Source: Pseudonocardia sp. HH130629-09 (GTDB lineage: Bacteria; Actinomycetota; Actinomycetes; Mycobacteriales; Pseudonocardiaceae). From it: a stretch of DNA of 64,000 bases. Made by a program: the position numbers and the translations under genes. Numbering within the stretch: the stretch's first letter is position 1; the number at the start of each line of letters is the position of its first letter. The notes beneath the pieces are model-generated. The model worked only from the letters and a program-made list of their open reading frames with translations. It had not been told where the DNA came from and ran no database searches. The stretch spans positions 3,844,001-3,908,000 of the forward strand of contig NZ_CP011868.1 in the NCBI RefSeq assembly GCF_001294645.1, in the 5' to 3' direction. Below are positions 51,079 to 59,922 of this stretch, one piece after another.

Positions 51079-52195
51079 GCGTCCGCGTCACACCCCGGAT
51101 GCGGTCGTCGCGACCTGCGCGGCGGGTGCGACGACCGCCGCGCGGGTGCGCCGGCGTGTCACCGTCCTGGCCGTCGCGGTCGCGGCGCTGGTGCTCGCCG
51201 GGTGCTCCTCGGTCCCGGTGTCCCGGCCCCCGGTGCAGCCGCCGGTCGACCCGGCCGCGCTGGCCGGGGTGACCCTCGTCGTCGGGGACCAGAAGGGCGG
51301 CTCCCGGTCCCTGCTGCGGGCCGCCGATCTCCTCGACGACCTGCCCTACCGGATCGAGTGGCGCACCTTCACCGCCGGTCCCCCGCTGATCGAGGCGGCC
51401 CGGGCCGGCGCGATCGACGTCGGCGGCACCGGCAACACCCCGACGATCTTCGCCGCCGCGGCGCGCGCCCGGGTGCAGGTCGTGTCGGCCAACCGCGGCA
51501 ACGTCACCAGCGACGCGATCCTCGTGCGCCGCGACTCGCCGATCCGCACCGTCGCCGACCTGTGCGGGGCGCGGATCGCCGTCGGGAAGGGCACGTCGGC
51601 GCACGGGCAGGTGCTGTCCACGCTGCGGGCCGCCGGGATGACCCTCGACGACGTCGACCTGACCTTCCTCGCCCCCGCCGACGCCTACGGCGCGTTCCGT
51701 CAGGGCGACGTCGACGCCTGGGCCGTCTGGGACCCCTACACCTCCCAGGCCGAGCTCGACGACGGCGCCCGGATCGTCGCCGACGGCACCGGCAACGCGA
51801 ACGGCTACGGCTTCCAGGTCGCGTCCAACGCCACCCTCGCCGACCCGGCCCGCAGCGCCGCGCTGGCCGACTACCTGGCCCGGGTCGCGGCCGCCCAGGT
51901 CTACTCCGATTCCCACCGCGAGCAGCGGGCCCGGGTGTGGAGCGAGGAGACGACCATCCCGCTGCCGATCACCCGGCGGGCCGTCGCGCGCGGCCCGGAC
52001 CTGCCGGTCCCGCTCGACGACACCGTCGTCGCCTCCCAGCAGGCGCTGGCCGACGCGTTCTCCGAGGCCGGGGTGATCCCCGGCCGGGCGGACGTCGGCG
52101 CGTTCGTCGACCGCCGCTACGAGGCCACCACGCTGGCCGCGGCCCGGGACGGCATCCCGGGCACCCCCACCGACCGACGGACGGGAGCACGATGA
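51068..52195 (+). CDS. ssuA: SsuA-type sulfonate-binding lipoprotein
   Basis: 375-residue binding protein with a long N-terminal stretch before the lipobox 'VLAGCSS' (residues ~42-48). 'LVVGDQKGGSRSLLRAADLLDDLPYRIEWRTF' and 'GDVDAWAVWDPYTSQAELDDGA' match SsuA. It overlaps SsuB by 11 nt; a start nearer the signal peptide (GTG around 51151) is possible. The stop overlaps the SsuD ATG. Confidence 0.92.
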   Translation: MPRERPRHTPDAVVATCAAGATTAARVRRRVTVLAVAVAALVLAGCSSVPVSRPPVQPPVDPAALAGVTLVVGDQKGGSRSLLRAADLLDDLPYRIEWRTFTAGPPLIEAARAGAIDVGGTGNTPTIFAAAARARVQVVSANRGNVTSDAILVRRDSPIRTVADLCGARIAVGKGTSAHGQVLSTLRAAGMTLDDVDLTFLAPADAYGAFRQGDVDAWAVWDPYTSQAELDDGARIVADGTGNANGYGFQVASNATLADPARSAALADYLARVAAAQVYSDSHREQRARVWSEETTIPLPITRRAVARGPDLPVPLDDTVVASQQALADAFSEAGVIPGRADVGAFVDRRYEATTLAAARDGIPGTPTDRRTGAR

Positions 52196-53295
52196 GCATC
52201 GTCCCGCACTGGTTCCTGCCCGCCTCCGGCGACGGCCGCACCATCGTCGCCCGCCGGCATGCCGACCGCGGCGAGGCGGGCTCGACGGCCCGCGAGGCGA
52301 GCATCGACTACCTCGCCCAGATCGCCAGGGCAGCCGAGGCCCAGGGCTTCCACGGCGTCCTCACCCCGACCGGAACCTTCTGCGAGGACGCCTGGCTGAC
52401 CACCGCGGCGCTGCTGCGCGAGACCCGCACGCTGCGCTACCTCGTCGCGTTCCGGCCCGGTGTGCTCTCCCCGACCCTCGCCGCCCAGATGGCCGCCACC
52501 TACCAGCGCGTCTCCGGCGGCAGGCTGATGCTCAACATCGTCACCGGCGGGGACGCCGTCGAGCAGCGCCGCTTCGGCGACCACGCCTCCCACGACGAGC
52601 GCTACGCCCGCACCGACGAGTTCCTCACCGTGCTGCGCGGCGCCTGGTCACCCGAGCCGTTCGACTTCACCGGCGCCCACTACGACGTCGACGGCGCCAC
52701 CACCCTCGCCCCGCCGGACCCGCTGCCCCCGGTCTACTTCGGAGGCTCCTCCGACGCCGCGCTGCCGGTCGCCGCCCGGCACGCCGACGTCTACCTGACC
52801 TGGGGCGAGCCACCCGCTGCCGTCGCCGAGAAGATCGGACGGGTCCGCAAGCTCGCCGACGACCTGGGCCGCAGCCCCCGCTTCGGCATCCGGCTGCACG
52901 TGATCACCCGCGACACCGCCGACGAGGCGTGGGCCGAGGCGGCCCGGCTGCTCGACGCGCTCGACCCGGCCGAGATCGAGCGCGCCCAGGCGACCCTGCG
53001 GGCCAGCCAGTCGGTCGGGCAGCAGCGGATGCTCGCGCTGCACGGCGGCTCGGCCGACGCGCTGACGATCGCGCCGAACCTCTGGGCCGGGGTGGGCCTG
53101 GTCCGGGGCGGTGCGGGGACCGCGCTGGTCGGGTCGCACACCGAGGTGGCCGACCGGATCGCCGAGTACCACGAGCTGGGGATCGACGAGTTCGTGCTGT
53201 CGGGCTACCCGCACCTGGAGGAGGCCTACCGCGTCGGCGAGGGCGTGCTGCCCGAGCTGCGCCGGCGTGGCCTGCTCGCCGAGCCGCCCCGCTGA
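52192..53295 (+). CDS. ssuD: SsuD FMNH2-dependent alkanesulfonate monooxygenase
   Basis: 367-residue classical SsuD: 'PHWFLPASGDGRTI', 'LTPTGTFCEDAWLTTAAL', 'YLVAFRPGVLSPTLAAQMAATYQRVSGGRLMLNIVTGG', 'FGIRLHVITRDTADEAWAEAARLLDALD', 'NLWAGVGLVRGGAGTALVGSHTEVADRI'. ATG 52192 overlaps the SsuA stop. Completes a self-contained SsuCBAD operon behind a Cys leader. Close paralogue of 34479-35648. Confidence 0.95.
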   Translation: MSIVPHWFLPASGDGRTIVARRHADRGEAGSTAREASIDYLAQIARAAEAQGFHGVLTPTGTFCEDAWLTTAALLRETRTLRYLVAFRPGVLSPTLAAQMAATYQRVSGGRLMLNIVTGGDAVEQRRFGDHASHDERYARTDEFLTVLRGAWSPEPFDFTGAHYDVDGATTLAPPDPLPPVYFGGSSDAALPVAARHADVYLTWGEPPAAVAEKIGRVRKLADDLGRSPRFGIRLHVITRDTADEAWAEAARLLDALDPAEIERAQATLRASQSVGQQRMLALHGGSADALTIAPNLWAGVGLVRGGAGTALVGSHTEVADRIAEYHELGIDEFVLSGYPHLEEAYRVGEGVLPELRRRGLLAEPPR

Positions 53296-53310
53296 GCAAC
53301 CGGCCCCGGG

Positions 53311-54667
53311 TCAGCGGAGCCAGTCGGCCAGGTCCCAGCCGGTGCGCTCCGACCCGCGGCACGGCGTCGGCGAACAGGGCCAGGGCCGCGGCGCGCTCCT
53401 CGGCAGTGGGGCCGCCGGTGCGGCCGTGCACGTCCGGGCGCACGTGGTGGCGGGGCACCCCGGTGACCACCTCCGTCGCGACGCCGAGGAAGGCGCACAC
53501 CCGGTCCGCCGTGACGGCCGGGTCGTCGCGCAGCTCCCGGTAGCGCAGCAGAAGCACCTGCTCCCGGTGGAACAGCGTGGCCAGGTGCGCGAGCTGCTCC
53601 CCGTAGCGACCCTGGGCGGCGTAGTGCCAGAAGTGCGCCCAGCCGGCGTCGATGCGGCGCTGCTCGTCGCGCAGCGCCGTCAGGAAGTCGGCCTCCGGTT
53701 CCAGGCTCGCGCCGCGCAGGTGCGCCCAGTTCGAGTGGGCCCGCTCCACCGGGTCGCGCAGCACCGCGACCAGCCGGGCGCGGGGCAGCAGCCGGGCGAT
53801 CCGGTCCTGCGCGACGGTGTCGTAGAGGTAGAACACCGTCGACGCGCCGCAGCGCGCACCGGGTGGGGCGGCGTCGAACAGCGCCTCGTAGTCGGCACGC
53901 CGCCACACGTGCTCACCCCAGGTCGGGACGTCGCCGGGGCCGCCGCCGGAGGTGGGCGGCGGACCGTCGGTGAGGAAGAACTTCGGTTCCTTCGGCTCGG
54001 ACAGGAACAGCTCCGGATGGCCGGCCAGCGCACGGTGCAGCGCGGAGACCCGGACGCCGCGGGCGTCCCAGCGGTCCGGACGCGGGCGCAGCGCGGTGCC
54101 CGCGTGGCTCCAGGCCAGCCCGTCGGGCGAGGTGTAGTGCTCGGTGGTCATCCGGTCCTCGTGGCCGGGCAGCTCGAGCGGGTGCACCGAGGCCCACAGG
54201 TGCCAGGTGCCGCCCTCGCGCACGACCACCGGGTCCTTCACCGCGTGCCGGTCGTCGCCGGGCAGCACGGTGCGCCGGGGCGCGGTGGGCAGCTCCTCGA
54301 CGGTGCCGGCCTCCGGCACGTCGACCCACCAGTGCTTGGAGTCCGGTGTGGCGCAGGAGACGTAGAGCCGCCACCGGCCCTGCTCGGTACGCACCAGCGC
54401 GGGCCGTTCGAGCGACTCGGCGCCGAAGCGGTCCTTGGTGACCTCGGCGACCGGGGTGACGGCGACGCCGTCGGCCGACCGCGCCAGCACCACCGCGAGG
54501 CTGCGGCCCTCGCCGAGCGGGGCCCGCAGCCGGTAGGCGAGCACGTAGCCCCCGTCACCGTCGGGGACGGCCGACGGGGCGCCCGCCCAGTGCCCGGCGC
54601 CGTCCCCGGGCGGTGCGACGGCGACGGCGGCGCCGTCCAGACGTGGCGGTGGCAGCGGGGTGCTCAT
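53311..54667 (-). pseudogene. Hydrolase N-terminus fused by deletion to a sulfotransferase lacking its PAPS loop
   Basis: From ATG 54667, about 207 residues resemble a beta-propeller (GH43/GH32-like) hydrolase ('GYVLAYRLRAP', 'KDPVVVREGGTWHLWASVHP'). The frame then passes near 54045 into 'LHRALAGHPELFLSEPKEPKFFLTDG', the region just after the PAPS-binding GTTS loop of a sulfotransferase, and on through 'RLVAVLRDPVERAHSNWAHLR' (3'-phosphate motif). The PSB loop itself is missing. Near 53350 a frameshift hides the native end ERTGWDLADWLR-stop at 53311. This is a deletion chimera, probably dead for sulfation. Confidence 0.82.
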
Positions 54668-54823
54668 GCGGTCTCCCGGGTCGTGACGTCGCGCGGTCCG
54701 GCCAGACCACGGCCGATGAGATGGTCGACCAGCAGCGACACCGAGTCGGCGACCGGCTGGATGTGGCAGGCCGGTGAGCCAGACGGTGACGCCCGGAGCG
54801 GGCACGACGTCCGTGGGGGGCAT
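54664..54823 (-). pseudogene. cysC: APS kinase (CysC) remnant
   Basis: ATG 54823 encodes MPPTDVVPAPGVTVWLTGLP, the start of an adenylylsulfate kinase just before its P-loop. The core is gone, and in another frame the C-terminus 'HIQPVADSVSLLVDHLIGRGL' leads to a stop that overlaps the hydrolase ATG (ATGA). APS kinase makes the PAPS used by sulfotransferases, fitting the downstream sulfotransferase remnant. About 160 nt remain of ~600. Confidence 0.7.
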
Positions 54824-55276
54824 CGCGCAGGTCTCCGCGGGAGGCGCCCGGCGGCGGAGGCGTTCCGGGGCCGGGTGGCGGGTCGCGGCGGTGACGGCCG
54901 GCCCACGCGGGGGCGGCCGCCCGGGCACGGGCGCGCGAACGGTCCCCCGATCGTGGCCACTCCGACCGCTGCGCCGCAACCGCCGGACGGCGGCGCGCCC
55001 GGCCACCGTGAGCTTCGTCGCGGCGGTGCGGTCCGGGTGGTTCGTCCGATGTAGGTTCTCCGATCGTGCCGACCGCCCCGCCGCGGCCGGTCGCGCCCAC
55101 CCGGCGGGACCCGGTCCGGTGGCCCGGTCTCCCCGGTCACGCCCCCCGGAGCACCTGCTCCCGCCCGGCGTCACCCTCGCGGGGCGCCGTACCGGGTGCC
55201 CGGCACATCCCCGCTGCACCGCCGCACCGGCACCCGGACGCGACCCGTCCCGGGGCCGGAGCCGAGAGGAAGTCCG
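54824..55276. other. Intergenic region upstream of metQ
   Basis: 453 nt with no supportable gene. A weak -10-like TAGGTT lies near 55052 on the plus strand, implying a 5' UTR of about 200 nt for metQ. I looked for a SAM riboswitch core and did not find one. Confidence 0.4.
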
Positions 55277-56173
55277 ATGCGCCTGCCACGCGCACTGTCC
55301 CTGCTGGTCCCCGTCGCCGTGCTCGCCGTGCTGGCGGCCGGCTGCTCCGCCCCCGGCGAGTCCTCGTCCGGTGGTGGTGAGAGCGGGTCGCGGACCGTCC
55401 GGATCGGCGTCTCCGACGGCGCCGAGCCCTACTGGAAGGTCCTCACCGACAAGGCCGCCGCCCAGGGGATCACCGTCCAGCTGACCAACTTCACCGACTA
55501 CAACCAGCCGAACCCGGCTCTGGCCCAGGGCCAGCTGGACCTCAACCAGTTCCAGCACCTGCAGTACCTGGCGAACTACAACGTCCAGAACAACGACACG
55601 CTGGTGCCGGTCGGCGCGACCGCGGTGTACCCGCTGCCGCTGTACTCCACGAAGCACACCGACCTGGCGCAGATCCCGCAGGGCGGGCAGGTCGTCATCC
55701 CGAACGACGCGGTGAACCAGGCCCGGGCGCTGACCGTCCTGCAGTCCGCCGGTCTGCTCAGGCTGACCGACGGGGGCACCACCACCTCCACCCCCGCCGA
55801 CATCGACCGCGCCGCCTCGAAGGTCACCGTCACCCCGGTCGACGCGGCCCAGACCGCGACGAACCTGGCGAGCGCCGACGCCACGATCGTCAACAACAAC
55901 TACGCGCAGTCGGCCAACCTGACCCAGGACCAGGTCCTCTACCAGGAGGACCCGGACTCGGAGAAGGCCAAGCCCTACATCAACCTGTTCGTCGCCCGGG
56001 CCGACCAGGCCGACGACCCGGTGTACGCGACGCTGGTCCGGATCTACCACGACCCGGAGGTCCTCGACGCCGCCCGCCGCGACCTCGGTGACGGCGGTGT
56101 GTTCCGCAACAACTCCGCGGAGGACCTGCGCCAGACCCTGGCCGGCATCGAGCAGCAGCTGCGGGCACGCTGA
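55277..56173 (+). CDS. metQ: MetQ methionine-binding lipoprotein
   Basis: 298-residue NlpA-family protein. Lipobox 'LAAGCSA' at residues ~21-27, then 'VRIGVSDGAEPYWKVLTDKAAAQGITVQLTNFTDYNQPNPALAQGQLDLNQFQHLQYL' and 'VNNNYAQSANL', characteristic of MetQ. RBS AGAGGAAG before ATG 55277. First gene of metQ-metN-metI-LLM. Could also bind a related thioether. Confidence 0.93.
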   Translation: MRLPRALSLLVPVAVLAVLAAGCSAPGESSSGGGESGSRTVRIGVSDGAEPYWKVLTDKAAAQGITVQLTNFTDYNQPNPALAQGQLDLNQFQHLQYLANYNVQNNDTLVPVGATAVYPLPLYSTKHTDLAQIPQGGQVVIPNDAVNQARALTVLQSAGLLRLTDGGTTTSTPADIDRAASKVTVTPVDAAQTATNLASADATIVNNNYAQSANLTQDQVLYQEDPDSEKAKPYINLFVARADQADDPVYATLVRIYHDPEVLDAARRDLGDGGVFRNNSAEDLRQTLAGIEQQLRAR

Positions 56174-57261
56174 TGGCGGAGCCGGTGATCTCGTTCTCGG
56201 GCGCGACCCGCACGTTCCCGGCCCGCCGCGGCCCAGGGGTCACCGCCGTCGACGACGTGGACCTCGACATCGCCGAGGGCGGGATCACCGGCGTGATCGG
56301 CTGGTCGGGGGCGGGAAAGTCCACGCTCGTCCGGATGATCAACGCACTGGAGCTGCCGACGTCGGGCACCGTCACGGTGCGCGGGCGGGTCACCTCCGAG
56401 CTGTCCGAGCGGGGGCTGCGCGAGCTGCGCGGCGATGTCGGGATGATCTTCCAGCAGTTCGCGCTGATGAACTCGCGCACGGTCGCCGGCAACGTCGGCT
56501 ACCCGCTCGCCGTCGCCGGCCGCTCGCGGGAGGAGCGTCGGGCCCGCGTCGCGGAGCTGCTGGAGTTCGTCGGGCTCGCCGAGCTGGCCGGGCGCTACCC
56601 GGCGCGGCTGTCCGGTGGGCAGAAGCAGCGGGTCGGCATCGCCAGGGCGCTCGCCACGTCGCCGTCGATCCTGCTCGCCGACGAGGCGACCAGCGCGCTG
56701 GACCCGGAGACGACCCGGGAGGTGCTGGCCCTGCTGCGCCGGGTCAACCGCGAGCTGGGCACCACGGTCGTCGTGATCACCCACGAGATGGACGTCGTCG
56801 CCGACGTGTGCGACCGGGTCGTGGTCATGGAGCAGGGCAGGGTCATCGAGGAGGGCGAGGTGTACGACGTGTTCGCTGCGCCGTCGCACCCGGCGACGCG
56901 CCGCTTCGTGCACGGCGTCCTGCAGGACGTGCCGTCGCCGGAGACGCTCGCCCGGCTGCGCGAGCGCCACCCCGGCCGGCTGGTGACTGTCGGCGTCGGC
57001 GGGCCCGGCGCGGCCGCCGCCGACGCCCAGGACGCGATCGCGCGGGTCCCGGCCACGCACGGGGTCCGCGCGACCGTGGTGCACGGCGGCATCCGCGAGC
57101 TGTCCGGTCGCCCCGTCGGCAGCCTCACCCTGGCCCTGACCGGCGACGACACCGCCGTCGACGCCTGCGTCGACGAACTCTCGCGCATCACCCGGGTCAC
57201 CCCGGACGGCGCCGTCACCGCCCGGGACGCCGTCACCACCCAGGACGAGGAGTCCGCATGA
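56173..57261 (+). CDS. metN: MetN methionine ABC ATPase
   Basis: 362-residue ATPase. Walker A GWSGAGKST (~residue 43), Q-loop 'MIFQQFALMNSRTVAGNVGYPL', signature LSGGQKQRVGIARAL, Walker B LLADEATSALD, H-loop ITHEMDVV. The C-terminal NIL regulatory domain (~270-350) in MetN binds methionine and shuts transport down. Starts at the last base of metQ and overlaps metI. Confidence 0.95.
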   Translation: MAEPVISFSGATRTFPARRGPGVTAVDDVDLDIAEGGITGVIGWSGAGKSTLVRMINALELPTSGTVTVRGRVTSELSERGLRELRGDVGMIFQQFALMNSRTVAGNVGYPLAVAGRSREERRARVAELLEFVGLAELAGRYPARLSGGQKQRVGIARALATSPSILLADEATSALDPETTREVLALLRRVNRELGTTVVVITHEMDVVADVCDRVVVMEQGRVIEEGEVYDVFAAPSHPATRRFVHGVLQDVPSPETLARLRERHPGRLVTVGVGGPGAAAADAQDAIARVPATHGVRATVVHGGIRELSGRPVGSLTLALTGDDTAVDACVDELSRITRVTPDGAVTARDAVTTQDEESA

Positions 57262-57920
57262 AGGCCGACTGGGAGACCCTGAGCCCGGTGCTGTGGCTGT
57301 CGGTGCTGCAGACCGCCTACATGGTGTTCTGGACGATGCTGCTGGCCGGGCTGCTCGGGCTGCTGCTCGGCGTCGCCCTGCACACCACCCGTCCCGGCGG
57401 CCTGTACGCGCACCGTGCCGTGTTCGGCGTGCTGAACGTGCTGGTCGACATCGTGCGGCCGATCCCGTTCATCATCTTCATCACCGCCGTGGGCCCGCTG
57501 ACCCTGCTCGTGATGGGCACGACGATCGGCACCCGCTCGGTGCTGTTCCCCATGGTCGCGATGGCGACGTTCTTCATCGGCCGCATCGTCGAGCAGAACC
57601 TGGTGTCGGTGGACCCGGCGGTCGTCGAGGCGGCGCGGGCGATGGGCGCGAGCCGGTTCCGGATCGTGTGGAGCGTGCTCGTGCCCGAGGCGCTGGCACC
57701 GCTGGTGCTCGGCTACACGTTCGTGTTCGTCGCGGTCGTCGACATGTCGGCGATGGCCGGCTACGTCGGCGGCGGCGGGCTGGGCGACTTCGCCATCACC
57801 TACGGCTACCAGCAGTTCGACTGGCCGGTGACGCTGCTGACGGTGGCGATCATCGTGGTCGTCGTGCAGTGCGCGCAGCTGCTCGGGAACACCCTGGCCC
57901 GGAGGGTGTTGCACCGGTAG
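57258..57920 (+). CDS. metI: MetI methionine ABC permease
   Basis: 220-residue, five-helix permease of normal size: 'SVLQTAYMVFWTMLLAGLLGLLLGVAL', 'VDIVRPIPFIIFITAVGPLTLLVMGTTIGT', 'EAARAMGASRFRIVWSVLVPEALAPLVLGYTF', 'GGGGLGDFAITYGYQQFD'. ATG 57258 overlaps the metN stop. Confidence 0.95.
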   Translation: MKADWETLSPVLWLSVLQTAYMVFWTMLLAGLLGLLLGVALHTTRPGGLYAHRAVFGVLNVLVDIVRPIPFIIFITAVGPLTLLVMGTTIGTRSVLFPMVAMATFFIGRIVEQNLVSVDPAVVEAARAMGASRFRIVWSVLVPEALAPLVLGYTFVFVAVVDMSAMAGYVGGGGLGDFAITYGYQQFDWPVTLLTVAIIVVVVQCAQLLGNTLARRVLHR

Positions 57921-57942
57921 AAGCCACGTCGGGAGGACACGC

Positions 57943-59286
57943 ATGCCACGCAAGCAGATCCACCTCGCCGCCCACTTCCCGGGCGTCAACAACACCACGG
58001 TGTGGAGCGACCCGGCGTCCGGCAGCCACATCGAGTTCGAGTCGTTCGCGCACTTCGCGCGGACGGCCGAACGGGCGAGGTTCGACTTCCTGTTCCTCGC
58101 CGAGGGCCTGCGCCTGCGCGAGCACCGCGGCGAGATCTACGACCTCGACGTGATGGGCCGCCCGGACACCTTCACGATCCTGAACGCCCTGGCGGCGGTC
58201 ACCGACCGGCTCGGCCTGGCCGGCACGATCAACTCCACCTTCACCGAGCCCTACGACGTCGCCCGCCAGTTCGCGTCGCTGGACCACCTGTCCGGCGGCC
58301 GGGCCGCCTGGAACGTGGTGACCTCGTGGGACGCGTTCACCGGTGAGAACTTCCGCCGCGGCGGCTTCCTGCCGAAGGAGAAGCGCTACTCCCGGGCGAA
58401 GGAGCAGCTGGCCGCGACCGCCGCGATCTGGGACTCGCGCAGCGGCGCGGGCGACCGCGGCGAGTTCGCGTACTCCTCCGACCAGTTCGACGTGCACGGC
58501 CGGTTCTCGCTGCCGCGCAGCCCGCAGGGCCGCCCGGTGATCCTGCAGGCCGGGGACTCCGAGGAGGGGCGTGAGTTCGCCGCCGCGTCGGCCGACGCGA
58601 TCTTCTCCCGGCACGCCGAGCCCGAGGCAGGACGGACGTTCCTCGCCGATGTGAAGGGCCGCCTCGCCCGCTACGGCCGGGCCTGGGACGACCTGAAGAT
58701 CCTGCCCGCCGCGACGTACGTGCTGGGTGACACCGACGCCGAGGCCGCCGAGCGCGCCGAGGTGATCCGCTCCCAGCAGGTCAGCCCGCAGACCGCGATC
58801 GTGTTCGCCGAGCAGCTGTGGAACACCGACCTGTCCGACCGCGACCCCGACGGCCCGCTGCCCGAGTTCGACCCGGTCGAGGGCGAGCTGGTGTCGAAGG
58901 GCCGCGCCAGCGTGCGCCAGTACCGGGACCCGAAGGCCGTCGCCGACCAGTGGCGCGCCCTCGCCGCGGAGAAGGGCCTCTCGCTGCGGGAGACGGTGAT
59001 CGAGGTGACCGGGCGGCACACCTTCGTCGGGAGCCCCCGGACGGTCGCCGACGCGATCGACGACGCCGTGCAGTCCGACGCCGCGGACGGCTACGTGCTC
59101 GTCCCGCACGTCACCCCGGGCGGGCTCGACGAGTTCGCCGACACGGTCGTGCCGCTGCTGCAGGAGCGCGGGTCGTTCCGCACCGACTACACCGGGACGA
59201 CGCTGCGCGAGCACCTCGGGCTCCCGGCCGTCCGCTCGACGACCGACCCGACCGAGGCGGCGACGGCGGCTCCGACCGCGGGCTGA
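57943..59286 (+). CDS. NtaA/SnaA/DszA-family FMNH2-dependent monooxygenase
   Basis: 447-residue LLM enzyme closely related to 22114-23490 ('LAAHFPGVNNTTVWSDPASGSHIEFESFAHFARTAERA', 'GTINSTFTEPYDVARQFASLDHLSGGRAAWNVVTSWDAFTGENF'). ATG 57943 after GGGAGGA. Co-transcribed with metQNI, which suggests that the importer brings in a methionine-like or thioether compound that this enzyme oxidises. Cofactor reductase not in the window. Confidence 0.9.
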   Translation: MPRKQIHLAAHFPGVNNTTVWSDPASGSHIEFESFAHFARTAERARFDFLFLAEGLRLREHRGEIYDLDVMGRPDTFTILNALAAVTDRLGLAGTINSTFTEPYDVARQFASLDHLSGGRAAWNVVTSWDAFTGENFRRGGFLPKEKRYSRAKEQLAATAAIWDSRSGAGDRGEFAYSSDQFDVHGRFSLPRSPQGRPVILQAGDSEEGREFAAASADAIFSRHAEPEAGRTFLADVKGRLARYGRAWDDLKILPAATYVLGDTDAEAAERAEVIRSQQVSPQTAIVFAEQLWNTDLSDRDPDGPLPEFDPVEGELVSKGRASVRQYRDPKAVADQWRALAAEKGLSLRETVIEVTGRHTFVGSPRTVADAIDDAVQSDAADGYVLVPHVTPGGLDEFADTVVPLLQERGSFRTDYTGTTLREHLGLPAVRSTTDPTEAATAAPTAG

Positions 59287-59382
59287 CGGTGCCGCTGACG
59301 GTGCCGTCGTGCTCGACGGCAGCTCCCGCGGTCGACGCGGCCGAAGGCGCCGGATCCGATCGGGCCGCGGCGGGCCCGGCGC

Positions 59383-59781
59383 TCAGGGGCGCTCGTCGTC
59401 GCGGCCCTCGGCCTGCTCCCGGGCGATGTTCTCCCGGTGCGCCCGGACGGCGATCCAGGCCATCACGACCGGGATGCCGAGCAGCAGCCCGAACGACAGC
59501 AGCCCGGCGATCCAGTCGCCCGGCACGAGGACCAGCACGATCACGGTGATCGCGACGGCCTGCAGGATCCGGTCGGCACGGCCGCCCGCGGCGCGCGATG
59601 GCCGGTGCGGTGCGGTCAGCTCGGTGTCGAGCCGCGGGTCGGAACGGCGCAGCTCCTGCTCGAGGGCGGAGAGGCGGAACTCCTCGTCGCGGTCCAGGGG
59701 TCGCGCGGACGGGTGCGGATCGGGATCGCCGGTCCCACCGCCGGGCGACGACGGCGGCAGGGGCGGGGGTGTGACGGACAT
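59383..59781 (-). CDS. DUF3040 membrane protein
   Basis: 132-residue actinobacterial protein. Pro-rich start, then 'RLSALEQELRRSDPRLDTEL', the DUF3040 hallmark, and two membrane helices (~75-95 and ~97-115). ATG 59781 follows GAGGT. Function unknown; commonly a small envelope protein. Convergent with the LLM gene. Confidence 0.87.
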   Translation of the reverse strand: MSVTPPPLPPSSPGGGTGDPDPHPSARPLDRDEEFRLSALEQELRRSDPRLDTELTAPHRPSRAAGGRADRILQAVAITVIVLVLVPGDWIAGLLSFGLLLGIPVVMAWIAVRAHRENIAREQAEGRDDERP

Positions 59782-59922
59782 CGTGACCTCCTCGGTGCCA
59801 TTGACCGGGTTCCCGCTCCCGGCCGCAGCCATCCGGGATGTGCTGAAGATGTCACCGATCCTACCGAAACGGACATACTCCCGCCGCTGCACACGGCAGG
59901 CCCCGGCGGCAGGATCGGCCGT

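Noticed and set aside
54824..55276. Possible SAM riboswitch before metQ
   Set aside because: The leader is long and GC-rich with small hairpins, but none of the conserved SAM-I/SAM-IV core sequences could be found, so I list it only as an intergenic region.
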